Part shown: positions 1 through 7,407 of the stretch, piece by piece | Layout of the letters: every line of letters begins with the position of its first letter | How positions within the stretch are numbered: position 1 is the first letter of the stretch | From: Bacillus oleivorans | GTDB taxonomy: Bacteria > Bacillota > Bacilli > Bacillales > JC228 | Reading direction: 5' to 3' | DNA length: 64,000 nt | NCBI RefSeq assembly: GCF_900207585.1 | Contig: NZ_OAOP01000001.1 | Span: 682,001 to 746,000 of the forward strand | Position numbers and translations under genes: made by a program | Notes under the pieces: model-generated | What the model saw: only the letters and a program-made list of their open reading frames with translations | Database searches by the model: none | Told to the model about the DNA's origin: nothing

Positions 1-18
1 ATTTGTGATCGCAATCAT
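1..18 (-). CDS. start of a gene leaving the left edge (partial)
   Basis: On the minus strand a GGAGG ribosome site (26-30) sits seven bases before an ATG (16-18), and the frame reads M-I-A-I-T-N to the window edge. Only six codons are visible, so no product can be named. It would be divergent from the M42 peptidase gene, with about 140 bp between the two starts. The call rests on the well-spaced ribosome site alone and could be chance. Confidence 0.4.
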
Positions 19-157
19 ATTTCTGCCTCCTATAATCCTACTAAATATTCTTGCTTTTTAAAAAATCTATATTTATACTTTACTACAAAACTTCGATTTT
101 CGAAATGTTTCTCTCAATCTAGCAGATATCACCAAAATGAATAAAGGAGCCAATTGA

Positions 158-1225
158 ATGTACAAATTACTAGAAACCTTGACCTCTCTTAATGGACCTT
201 GTGGCTATGAAGCAGCTGTATCACAATTTTTAAAAGAGTATTTAACCGAAAAAGCAGATTCAGTTGAAGTCGACCCAATTGGAAATGTGATTGCCCGAGC
301 CAAAGGGAATCAGGAAGGGCCAGCCACCTTATTAACAGCTCATATCGATGAAGTTGGATTTATTGTAAAAAAAATCGAATCCAATGGACTACTTCGTTTT
401 GAAAAATTAGGCGGACATGACGACCGAATTCTATTAGCTCAAGAAGTAACCGTGATGACTAAATCAGGGGAACTGAATGGTGTAATCGGGACGATGTCTG
501 CTCATTATGTAAAATTTGATGATCCTTCCAAAGTTCGAAAGCACGCAAAGCTTTACATAGATATCGGTGCGACATCCAAAGCAGAAGCAGAAGAACTGGG
601 GGTTGAAATCGGTACACCGATCACTTGGAAAAAACAACTGAAATACGCAGGCAGCGAGAAAACGGGAAAAGTAATCGGAAAGGCGCTCGACGACCGGGCT
701 GGCTGTGCCGTTCTTCTGCAAACCTTGGAAGAGCTGCAGGACCGTAATTTTGCAGGCGAGCTCATCTTCCTATTTGCCGTGCAGGAAGAAGTGGGACTCC
801 GTGGTGCGAAAACAGCTTCACAAAACCTCCAGGCCGATGTTGCGGTTGCAGTTGATACGACTGCGGTAAGCGATACACCTGAAGAAACGATGGACCAAAG
901 TCTACAAATCGGAGCCGGGGTTGGCATTAAGGTAATGGACTTCAGTTTAATTACTCATTACAAAGTGAAGGATGCTCTGGTTGAAACAGCCAAGCGGGAA
1001 GAGATTCCTTATCAACTCGAAGTATTCCCTGGCATCGGGACGGATGGGGGAGCAGTAGCGTTTAGTCAAAAAGGCGTACCGACGGGGGTTTTATCGATTC
1101 CTTCACGCTATGCGCACTCACCAGTTGAGCTAATCGATCTGAAGGATCTCGAAGCAACCAAAGACTTACTCAAACAATTTGTCCGTTCATTAAAGAGCGA
1201 ATCTAAATTTACATTTACAAACTAA
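158..1225 (+). CDS. M42 family metallopeptidase (glutamyl aminopeptidase/YsdC type)
   Basis: A cytosolic dinuclear zinc aminopeptidase of family M42, expected to trim N-terminal residues from peptides, usually as a large oligomer. The 355-aa length is normal. Metal and catalytic residues are visible: His in LLTAHIDEVGF (about residue 68), Asp in ALDDRAG (about 180), the Glu pair in VQEEVGLRGA (about 213), Asp in AVDTTA and a C-terminal His in YAHSPVE. The ATG has an AAAGGAG site eight bases upstream. The DppA-type D-aminopeptidase gene starts 18 bp downstream in the same direction, so the two probably form a peptide-salvage operon. The exact substrate (glutamyl, aspartyl or general) cannot be read from sequence. 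Confidence 0.92.
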   Translation: MYKLLETLTSLNGPCGYEAAVSQFLKEYLTEKADSVEVDPIGNVIARAKGNQEGPATLLTAHIDEVGFIVKKIESNGLLRFEKLGGHDDRILLAQEVTVMTKSGELNGVIGTMSAHYVKFDDPSKVRKHAKLYIDIGATSKAEAEELGVEIGTPITWKKQLKYAGSEKTGKVIGKALDDRAGCAVLLQTLEELQDRNFAGELIFLFAVQEEVGLRGAKTASQNLQADVAVAVDTTAVSDTPEETMDQSLQIGAGVGIKVMDFSLITHYKVKDALVETAKREEIPYQLEVFPGIGTDGGAVAFSQKGVPTGVLSIPSRYAHSPVELIDLKDLEATKDLLKQFVRSLKSESKFTFTN

Positions 1226-1243
1226 ATAGAGGAGGGCAATTTT

Positions 1244-2092
1244 ATGAAAATTTTCATCTCAGCTGATATGGAAGGGATTTCGGGAGTTGCGACAAACAAA
1301 CAGTTAGGAGTTAATGGCGAGTATCAGCGGTTCCGGAAGCAAATGACTTATGACGTGAATGCAGCGATAGAAGGAGCTTTTAACGGCGGTGCAGCTGAGG
1401 TTGTTGTGGCTGATGGTCATGGTAATATGTCGAACATTTTAATCGAAGAATTGGATCCGCGGGCAAGACTTGTTTCCGGTAATAATCGGGTAATGTGCCA
1501 ACTCGAAGGGTTAGATGAAAGCTTTGATGGAATTATGTTTGTTGGTCATCACGGTCGCGAGGGCGGCTCTGAAAGAACAGTGATCAGTCATACATTGGCA
1601 GGGATTTGTGTCAGTGAAATGAAAATCAATGGGAAGGTCGTCGGTGAAACGGAAATGAATTCCTATGTCGCTGGTGACTTTGGCGTACCTGCCATCTTCG
1701 TTAGCGGAGACGATGCCTATGTAACAGAAGTAAAAGAAACCCTTCCGTATGTCGAGGCAGCGATCGTTAAAAAAGCGATTGACCGCTTTGCTGCTGAGCT
1801 TCTTCATCCAGAAAAAGCAAGAGAGATTATCCGTGAAAAAGCAGAAGCCGCAGTCCGGGGAATTCAGAAGATGAAAACTGTTAAAATGGTGGGCCCTGTT
1901 ACTTTTGAGTTAACCTTTAAGGCGCCGAACCAGGCTCATATGACAACAACCCTTCCAACCGTCGAACTGATTACACCGACTCAAATCAGGTTTACCTGTG
2001 ACAATATGGTTGCCGCTTATAAGCATATGTGGGCGTGTGTCATTATTGGGATGTCCGCAACAGCGGGAGTTTTGGGGCATGTGAATGCATAA
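1244..2092 (+). CDS. dppA: M55 family D-aminopeptidase (DppA-like)
   Basis: A zinc D-aminopeptidase of family M55, which in Bacillus subtilis releases D-alanine from D-Ala-containing peptides such as those from peptidoglycan turnover. The 282-aa protein begins with the family signature SADMEGISG (metal Asp and Glu) and keeps His in VADGHGN, the GHHGREGG block, the active-site His in VISHTLAG and Glu in GETEMNSY. A GGAGGG site lies seven bases before the ATG. It follows the M42 peptidase by 18 bp and ends at a strong bidirectional terminator. The opp-type permease genes that accompany dppA in B. subtilis are absent here, so the role is general D-peptide salvage rather than the dpp operon as such. 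Confidence 0.93.
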   Translation: MKIFISADMEGISGVATNKQLGVNGEYQRFRKQMTYDVNAAIEGAFNGGAAEVVVADGHGNMSNILIEELDPRARLVSGNNRVMCQLEGLDESFDGIMFVGHHGREGGSERTVISHTLAGICVSEMKINGKVVGETEMNSYVAGDFGVPAIFVSGDDAYVTEVKETLPYVEAAIVKKAIDRFAAELLHPEKAREIIREKAEAAVRGIQKMKTVKMVGPVTFELTFKAPNQAHMTTTLPTVELITPTQIRFTCDNMVAAYKHMWACVIIGMSATAGVLGHVNA

Positions 2093-2095
2093 ATA

Positions 2096-2130
2096 AAAAA
2101 GAAGGAGCGAATCTGAGCTCCTTCTTTTTC
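2096..2130. terminator. bidirectional terminator between dppA and ywpF
   Basis: Perfect GAAGGAGC / GCTCCTTC stem with a short loop, A-tract on the left and T-tract on the right. It can end transcription of dppA (plus) and of ywpF (minus), whose stop codons flank it. Confidence 0.9.
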
Positions 2131-2131
2131 A

Positions 2132-2569
2132 TTATTCTTTATTGGCGGCAGGCAGTTTTGGCTTCGTAACCATATTTGTTTTGAAAGCTTCTAAAAGCTG
2201 GTCCCCTGTAATTCCTTTATCAAGCAGATGGGTCAGAAGCAGCTCTGCATAATCATTTCTGGATTTGTTAATGTATCCTTCGAGCAAAACGCTATACGAC
2301 TCATTAATTTTTTTCAGTTTGACGACGGTCGCACGGAAGGGAGCCGGGTCATTTTCTGGTCGTGTAATAACAACTTGAATGAATAATTCGTTCCCATTCT
2401 TAAAAGCATCCTCAAATACCCCAACATATTCTTGGGCTATAAAAGTTTCAATTAACCACCTTTTTTCAACATCTTCCCGGTTAATGATAAGTCCATCCTT
2501 GAGGGGAATATCGTGAACCGTTTCACCGTCTATGATTTGAAAGGAAATGAGTTTAAAGGTTTTCATCAT
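2132..2569 (-). CDS. ywpF: YwpF-like protein
   Basis: A 145-aa soluble protein that looks like the Bacillus YwpF family: N-terminal KTFKLISFQI, the I-P-L-x-D-G-L-I-I-N block and a conserved WLIETF segment. The function is not established. In B. subtilis the gene lies beside ssbB, and the same neighbour is found here (ssb begins 287 bp away, divergent). No signal peptide or membrane segment is visible. An AGGAGG-type site (minus strand, about 2575-2581) precedes the ATG. Assignment rests on recognition of the family and on synteny. Confidence 0.8.
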   Translation of the reverse strand: MMKTFKLISFQIIDGETVHDIPLKDGLIINREDVEKRWLIETFIAQEYVGVFEDAFKNGNELFIQVVITRPENDPAPFRATVVKLKKINESYSVLLEGYINKSRNDYAELLLTHLLDKGITGDQLLEAFKTNMVTKPKLPAANKE

Positions 2570-2821
2570 TTTTTGCCTCCTACCCTAAAAAGCAAGGTTT
2601 TTATATTGTTTTCCGTTCTTATGTCTCTAATTATTCAAAATTATATCACAGTGAATGAGGAATCTGAAAAAATGAAAAAAATAGCGAACTATGTAAAATC
2701 ACTGAATGAAACGAAAAAACTATCGAAAAATCTGTTTTTATGGGGTTTATTGTCATTTTTAGGGAAAAATGAACTATCAAAATCCTGAAATCCAAATTTT
2801 ACTAAATAGGAGAATCGCATT

Positions 2822-2863
2822 ATGATACGGATAAACAATAAAAAGGAGGAGTCACGATGTTAA
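2822..2863 (+). CDS. possible 13-codon leader peptide overlapping the ssb start
   Basis: ATG at 2822 follows an AGGAG site (2810-2814) by seven bases and encodes [13 protein letters not shown]. Its stop codon (2861-2863) lies just inside ssb, whose ATG (2857-2859) is in another frame. This is the arrangement of translational coupling, and the ssb ribosome site lies inside the small frame. It may be coincidental. Confidence 0.3.
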   Translation: MIRINNKKEESRC

Positions 2864-3285
2864 ATCAAGTTGCTTTAGTAGGCAGACTAACGAGAGACCC
2901 TGAGGTTAGACGTACGCCTGAAGGGACCGCGGTAACAAATGTAACGATCGCAATTAATCGGCATTTCCGAAACCAACAGGGAGAAATCGAGGCCGACTTT
3001 GTTCCTTGTACAATCTGGAGAAAAGCTGCTGAAAACACTGCTCAATATTGTAAAAAAGGTTCGCTGGTCGGGGTGATTGGAAAAATTCAAACACGTACTT
3101 ATGAGAATCAGGAAGGTAAACGAGTGTATGTAACAGAAGTAATCGCTGATTCGATTCAGTTTATTGACACGAGAAATTCCAGGCAAAACCATGAAGCAGC
3201 AAAGGAGTCAACAATAGAAGCAACAAAAGAAGTAACAAAAGAACCAGAGCAAAAAGAATCGATCGAAGAGATTCTATTTAAATAA
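2857..3285 (+). CDS. ssbB: single-strand DNA-binding protein (SsbB type)
   Basis: A 142-aa protein with one OB-fold: N-terminal [23 protein letters not shown], the [17 protein letters not shown] strand/helix block and [19 protein letters not shown], all typical of bacterial SSB. It binds single-stranded DNA during replication, repair or transformation. The C-terminal third is a Glu/Lys/Thr-rich linker ending in EEILFK rather than the DDDIPF-like acidic tip of SsbA, which fits the B. subtilis SsbB paralogue (113 aa, competence-induced), though this one has a longer tail. The neighbouring ywpF supports the SsbB assignment. An AAAAGGAGGAG site precedes the ATG. No convincing two-box ComK site was found upstream. 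Confidence 0.88.
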   Translation: MLNQVALVGRLTRDPEVRRTPEGTAVTNVTIAINRHFRNQQGEIEADFVPCTIWRKAAENTAQYCKKGSLVGVIGKIQTRTYENQEGKRVYVTEVIADSIQFIDTRNSRQNHEAAKESTIEATKEVTKEPEQKESIEEILFK

Positions 3286-3295
3286 ATGAAAGGGG

Positions 3296-3457
3296 GTGAA
3301 TCCAATTAATCATCCGAATCATCTTTATCGTATTGAGGAGATGCTAGAGTATCTGATTCGGTTCAACGGGAGGCTTCATCAGCAATTGATAGAATGTGAG
3401 GCACGAATTCGTCAATTAGAAGAAGAATCTAAACCTTCCGAACCAGCTCCTTGTTAG
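3296..3457 (+). CDS. small coiled-coil protein (53 aa) downstream of ssb
   Basis: A 53-codon frame reading N-P-I-N-H-P-N-H-L-Y-R-I-E-E-M-L-E-Y-L-I and ending in E-P-A-P-C. The middle is an amphipathic, Leu/Glu/Arg-rich helix likely to form a coiled coil. The GTG at 3296 overlaps the excellent ribosome site AGGGGGTGA, so translation more likely starts just downstream at ATT (3305-3307), which would be a rare initiation codon, or the GTG is used. It begins ten bases after ssb and precedes a terminator, so it would be co-transcribed with ssb. I do not recognise the family. Confidence 0.45.
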   Translation: MNPINHPNHLYRIEEMLEYLIRFNGRLHQQLIECEARIRQLEEESKPSEPAPC

Positions 3458-3524
3458 TACGAGCCTCAAACATTCTCCGGCACCTTATTTCAACTCTATT
3501 TCAACTCAAAATGTCTTCCCTTTT

Positions 3525-3559
3525 AATCCAGTTGATTAGCCAATCAACTGGAGTTTTTT
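3525..3559 (+). terminator. Rho-independent terminator after ssb
   Basis: Eleven-bp stem TCCAGTTGATT / AATCAACTGGA with a four-base loop, followed by a T-tract. It closes the ssb plus small-ORF transcript. Confidence 0.9.
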
Positions 3560-3592
3560 AACTCATCTGTGCTTAGCGAAATATCCATAAAG

Positions 3593-3621
3593 TTGACAAT
3601 TTTTATAAAAATTTGTATAAA
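3593..3621 (+). promoter_or_regulatory. sigma-A promoter for the 151-aa protein gene
   Basis: TTGACA (3593-3598), 17-bp spacer, TATAAA (3616-3621): close to consensus. The transcript would start near 3628, leaving a 5' leader of about 95 nt before the ATG at 3723. Confidence 0.75.
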
Positions 3622-3722
3622 TTTGAAGGAATTGTAAATTTTAGCGTAGAAATAGTAAGAAAGGAATAGTAAAAAATTACTATATTAAACTATGAGTTTG
3701 AAACAAAATAAAGGGGGTTAAG

Positions 3723-4178
3723 ATGTTAAAACGCACTATTTCCTTACCAAACTTTCCTAGAGAAAATGTTCTGGAAATCAAAATTTTTGCTCTCCCGGAT
3801 CAAACGCCTGAACATTATGTCAATGAAAGAGAACATTATCCGTATACAAAGAATCCCACTCCAAAAGTCCAGTCAAATTCTCACTACCAGCATTTTATCA
3901 TTAATAAACCCACCACCTTTGAAGCCATCATTAAAGAAGGAAGAGCCTCAAAAAAAGCGTTCGTCCATATCGATCCTACTGTCCAAATCATAGAGATTGA
4001 AGAACGCTTTGGTTTTCTGCCAATTACAAATGGAGATATTTACGATATCATATCCTGTTTTTCTTTCAAAATGAGCAATCAGATCATTGAACTGATTAAT
4101 CCGCCAGACTATATCGGAGTTTATGGCAGGAGACGGCCGTTTATCCTGATCCAATGTCTGAAGCCGATTGAGTATTAA
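3723..4178 (+). CDS. unknown 151-aa protein
   Basis: I do not recognise this protein. It has no signal peptide or membrane helix and no catalytic motif I can name. It contains a central stretch of Ile/Glu-rich strands (VQIIEIEERFGFLP), an NGDIYDIISCF segment and a C-terminal GRRRPFILIQCLKP. An AAAGGGGG site lies a few bases upstream of the ATG, and a near-consensus sigma-A promoter precedes it. Both support a real, separately transcribed gene. It stands alone between the ssb terminator and the 51-bp repeat array, which begins right after its stop codon. Confidence 0.75.
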   Translation: MLKRTISLPNFPRENVLEIKIFALPDQTPEHYVNEREHYPYTKNPTPKVQSNSHYQHFIINKPTTFEAIIKEGRASKKAFVHIDPTVQIIEIEERFGFLPITNGDIYDIISCFSFKMSNQIIELINPPDYIGVYGRRRPFILIQCLKPIEY

Positions 4179-4186
4179 TCAATAAG

Positions 4187-4471
4187 CGGTTCTTAAGGAC
4201 GAATCTGTCTTCCACTAAAGGAATTAAGGTCTTTGATCATCGTTCTAAAGGACGTTCCGTTTCCTATCGAGGGAAAAAGATCTTTAATAACCGTTTTAAA
4301 AGACCAGATTCAGAAATTGAGAGTGAGAATGTCTTTGTGAAGCGTTCTAAAGGACGAAATTGGGAGAACGGTTGAGAGAAAAGTCTTTGACAAGCGTTCT
4401 AAAGGACCAAATCGGGAAATAAGAAAGCTAAAAGTCTTTAAGAAAAGTTCTTAAGAACCAAAGTCGGAAAT
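4187..4471. repeat. six degenerate ~51-bp tandem repeats
   Basis: Copies of GTTCTAAAGGAC (variants GTTCTTAAGGAC, GTTTTAAAAGAC, GTTCTTAAGAAC) recur at about 4189, 4241, 4292, 4343, 4395 and 4441. Most are preceded by GTCTTT, and these GTCTTT/GATCTTT elements sit at 4229, 4279, 4331, 4383 and 4433 (spacing 50, 52, 52, 50). GTCTTT can pair with AAAGGAC, so each unit can form a small hairpin. No open frame runs through it. Confidence 0.75.
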
Positions 4472-4506
4472 TGAGCACTTAAAAAGGCATTAAAGAACAA
4501 TTCACA

Positions 4507-4579
4507 AAAAAAACCGGGCGTTTTTGCCCGGTTTTTGCTTATTAGAGGGCAGCCCCCCTAACTCTGGGGGCTGGCCCTT
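4507..4579. terminator. double hairpin terminator downstream of ywqA
   Basis: An AAACCGGGC / GCCCGGTTT stem (4509-4537) with T-tracts on both strands is a bidirectional terminator. A second GC-rich hairpin (AGGGC-AGCCCCC with GGGGGCT-GGCCCT, 4546-4578) abuts the ywqA stop codon. Confidence 0.88.
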
Positions 4580-7407
4580 TAACTTAATGATACAAGCTCC
4601 AATAATTGATCATCTGTATATTCGGTGAGCCATTGATCGCCTTGTGTAAGAATCGCCTCGTTTAGGATATTCTTTTGTTCCAACAGGGCATCAATTTTTT
4701 CTTCTAATGTACCTGATGTTAAAAGCTTGTGGACATGGACAAATTTTTTCTGGCCGATCCGGTAGGCTCGGTCTGTTGCCTGATTTTCAACGGCCGGGTT
4801 CCACCAGCGATCATAGTGAATGACGTGGTTGGCTGCTGTTAAATTCAGTCCTGTTCCGCCAGCCTTTAACGATAAAATAAAGATCGGAAATTCATTGTTT
4901 TGAAATTGTTCAATCCAACGGTCTCGTTGCACCTTTGGAACAGACCCATTTAGAAAAGGAATATCCATTCGGTACCGTTTTTTCATAACCTGCTGGAGAA
5001 GCTGCCCCATGCCAATGTATTGCGTAAAAATCAGCGCATTTTCGTTTTGATATAAAATATCGTCCAGCAATTGAATCACTTTTTTCATCTTCATCGACCG
5101 GCTGATAATTTCCGCAGGCTGCTCTTCCTTTAAAAAGAGGGAAGGGTGGTCACAAAGCTGCTTCAGTTTACCCAGCATCTGCAGGACTAAACCTCTTCTT
5201 TCAAGACCAGTTAGCCTTTGAATTTTAGCAAACGTTTGCTGGACTTGTTCTTCATAAAGGGCAGCCTGTTCAGGTGTCAGCGTACAATATTGCTTTTGCT
5301 CGAGCTTATCTGGCAAGTTTAAAGCAATCTTTTCGTCTGTCTTGGTTCTGCGCAGTAAGAATGGACGAATCAGGGCTTGCAGTTTTTGCAGCTGTTCTTT
5401 ATCATCATCTCTTTCAATCGATGTGATGTACCGGTGCTGGAAAGAATGAAGACTGCCAAGATAGCCATGATTGAGAAAATCAAAGATGGACCAAAGCTCA
5501 GATAATCGATTTTCTATCGGCGTCCCTGTAAGCGCAATATGATGTTTACCTTTTAACTTGCGGATCGAACGTGATTGCTTTGTCCCGGCATTTTTAATAT
5601 TTTGAGCTTCATCAAGGCCAATAGCACTCCAGTGAATGGAGGATAGTTCCTCCTCATCTATATGCGATAAACCATAGGTGGTTAAAACGACATCTGCATG
5701 TTTAGCGGCTTCGATAAAGGCATCTCCTTTTAAACGCTTTTGTCCGTAATGGATATAGACTTTAAGAGAAGGAGCAAATTGAGCCAGCTCTTTTTCCCAG
5801 TTTCCAATAACAGACGTAGGAGCAATAATCAATGCAGGTGAAGGGTCCTTTTTCTCTTCCTTACACTTCAACAGATAGGCAATAAATTGTATGGTTTTTC
5901 CGAGTCCCATATCATCAGCCAGACATCCGCCGAAGCCAAACTCTCTTAGAAAATAGAGCCAGCTAAAGCCCTCAATCTGATATGGGCGCAGTTCTCCCTT
6001 AAGGGCAGAAGGTACCTTTTGCAAAGGGAGGCGGGTTTGATTGGTTAGCGTCTGCAGCATATCGCGTAGCTGACGATTCATCTTGATTTGGATAAAATCA
6101 TATGGATCGTCGTCTGACTCTTCCTCATCGGGATCAAGGTCGGTTCCACCCATTTTTGAAAGCTTTTGTTCAAGCAAATCCCGAAGCTTGAGACCGTGTT
6201 TATCGGCATGCTTCATCATTTCTTGAATTTGCTTCATAAAAGCAGGGTCAAGTTTGACCCAGTCCCCGCGCCACCGCAAGAAATGCCGGTTTTGTTCAAC
6301 AAGCTTGCGAAATTCAGCTTCAGACAGTTCTTCTCCGTTTAAAGACAATTTCCACTGAAAGTCTAAGAGCTGGTCCATTCCGAGCATGGAAGGACGGGCA
6401 GCAGCGACGTTTTCTTTTATATTTGCCTGCAGCTTAAGTTTAGCTTCCTTCATATTTCGCCACCAGGATGGCAGCCAAATGTTAATCCCTAAGAGTACAA
6501 GCTTTTCACTATAATGTGTGAGAAAAGCCCATGCCTGTTCATCGTTTAGCTTCGTTTGGAAGGGGCGATTCACTTCCATAAAAGGAATCAGATTCTTCCA
6601 GCTTGCGACTTCCTCATTTACCGTTTCCTCGTATTCGAGCCAGCTGGAAGGCCAAGTGAACACTTCGTTCCAGTTGTAAACTTCTTCATGATTATCAACA
6701 CTTTGTAAAAACGGGGTTAAACTCCAAAGGTCGTCATTCGTTTCAGGCTCCTCAAGCCGGAGTCCCAGGTGAAAGGGAAGGGAAGAGCGGGACTCACTTG
6801 TCCAATGCCGCCATTTTTCTTCGGTAAAGTAGGCAGCTAATTCCTCCTGGCTCCAGTAGCTCGATTCCTTCAGTTCCTTCCATTTCGCGGTCCAGTCATT
6901 ATCAACATGTGGCTGGCTAATATAGGAATCCATCACTTGCTGGAACCAGGCTTCGACCCAATCCCCAATCTTGGCATCGGGGAAAATTTCTTCAGGTAAA
7001 GGACTCTCCCAAAAATCAGGGGAGAATTCATCCCATACCATCGCAGGAATTTTCCACGGGAAGTTTGGCGCAAAAGAAGGAATGACTCGTTTCTGAACAA
7101 TACTTTCATAAATGACACGGGAAACAGAGATCAGCAAATCAGATGTTTCATCCCAATCCCAGTCTACATAAGAATTAAAAGGTTCATTCGCAAAGGCATC
7201 TGTAGCCTGCCATGGTGTAAGCTCTATAAAGCCTTGAACTTCCTTTAAATATAACGTCCCAAAAAAGCTTGCCTGATGCCATTGAAAAAATAGGTGCTTC
7301 CATTCGGAAAGCGGGAGCCATTTATGATCTTCATTCGTTGCTCCTAAACGAATGGTAAAATCATCGGTTAGAACAGCATGTATTTTAACGGATTTCAACC
7401 GGACCAT
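4579..7407 (-). CDS. ywqA: SNF2-family DEAD/DEAQ-box helicase (YwqA)
   Basis: A 942-aa SWI2/SNF2 ATPase. The N-terminal half (about 1-450) is the variable helicase-associated region of bacterial SNF2 proteins. The ATPase core follows: LRPYQIEGFSWL Q-motif region, DDMGLGKT Walker A, GLDEAQNIKN Walker B (DEAQ rather than DEAH), TGTPIENRLSELWS motif III, and motifs V/VI SLKAGGTGLNLTAANHVIHYDRWWNP and QATDRAYRIGQ. It is expected to translocate on double-stranded DNA and remodel protein-DNA complexes. The start lies inside the end of ywqB (23-bp overlap), indicating translational coupling; the same pair exists in B. subtilis. Confidence 0.93.
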   Translation of the reverse strand: MVRLKSVKIHAVLTDDFTIRLGATNEDHKWLPLSEWKHLFFQWHQASFFGTLYLKEVQGFIELTPWQATDAFANEPFNSYVDWDWDETSDLLISVSRVIYESIVQKRVIPSFAPNFPWKIPAMVWDEFSPDFWESPLPEEIFPDAKIGDWVEAWFQQVMDSYISQPHVDNDWTAKWKELKESSYWSQEELAAYFTEEKWRHWTSESRSSLPFHLGLRLEEPETNDDLWSLTPFLQSVDNHEEVYNWNEVFTWPSSWLEYEETVNEEVASWKNLIPFMEVNRPFQTKLNDEQAWAFLTHYSEKLVLLGINIWLPSWWRNMKEAKLKLQANIKENVAAARPSMLGMDQLLDFQWKLSLNGEELSEAEFRKLVEQNRHFLRWRGDWVKLDPAFMKQIQEMMKHADKHGLKLRDLLEQKLSKMGGTDLDPDEEESDDDPYDFIQIKMNRQLRDMLQTLTNQTRLPLQKVPSALKGELRPYQIEGFSWLYFLREFGFGGCLADDMGLGKTIQFIAYLLKCKEEKKDPSPALIIAPTSVIGNWEKELAQFAPSLKVYIHYGQKRLKGDAFIEAAKHADVVLTTYGLSHIDEEELSSIHWSAIGLDEAQNIKNAGTKQSRSIRKLKGKHHIALTGTPIENRLSELWSIFDFLNHGYLGSLHSFQHRYITSIERDDDKEQLQKLQALIRPFLLRRTKTDEKIALNLPDKLEQKQYCTLTPEQAALYEEQVQQTFAKIQRLTGLERRGLVLQMLGKLKQLCDHPSLFLKEEQPAEIISRSMKMKKVIQLLDDILYQNENALIFTQYIGMGQLLQQVMKKRYRMDIPFLNGSVPKVQRDRWIEQFQNNEFPIFILSLKAGGTGLNLTAANHVIHYDRWWNPAVENQATDRAYRIGQKKFVHVHKLLTSGTLEEKIDALLEQKNILNEAILTQGDQWLTEYTDDQLLELVSLS

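Noticed and set aside
2727-2739. AAAA-N5-TTTT possible ComK half-site upstream of ssb
   Set aside because: Only one AT-box was found in a very AT-rich stretch; a ComK site needs two at defined spacing.
2513-2788. Plus-strand frame of 91 codons before ssb
   Set aside because: The first part lies antisense to ywpF, there is no ribosome site for its start, and the composition is AT-rich low complexity.
4187-4471. Possible CRISPR array
   Set aside because: The repeats are degenerate, the intervening segments are not unique spacers of constant length, and there are no cas genes.
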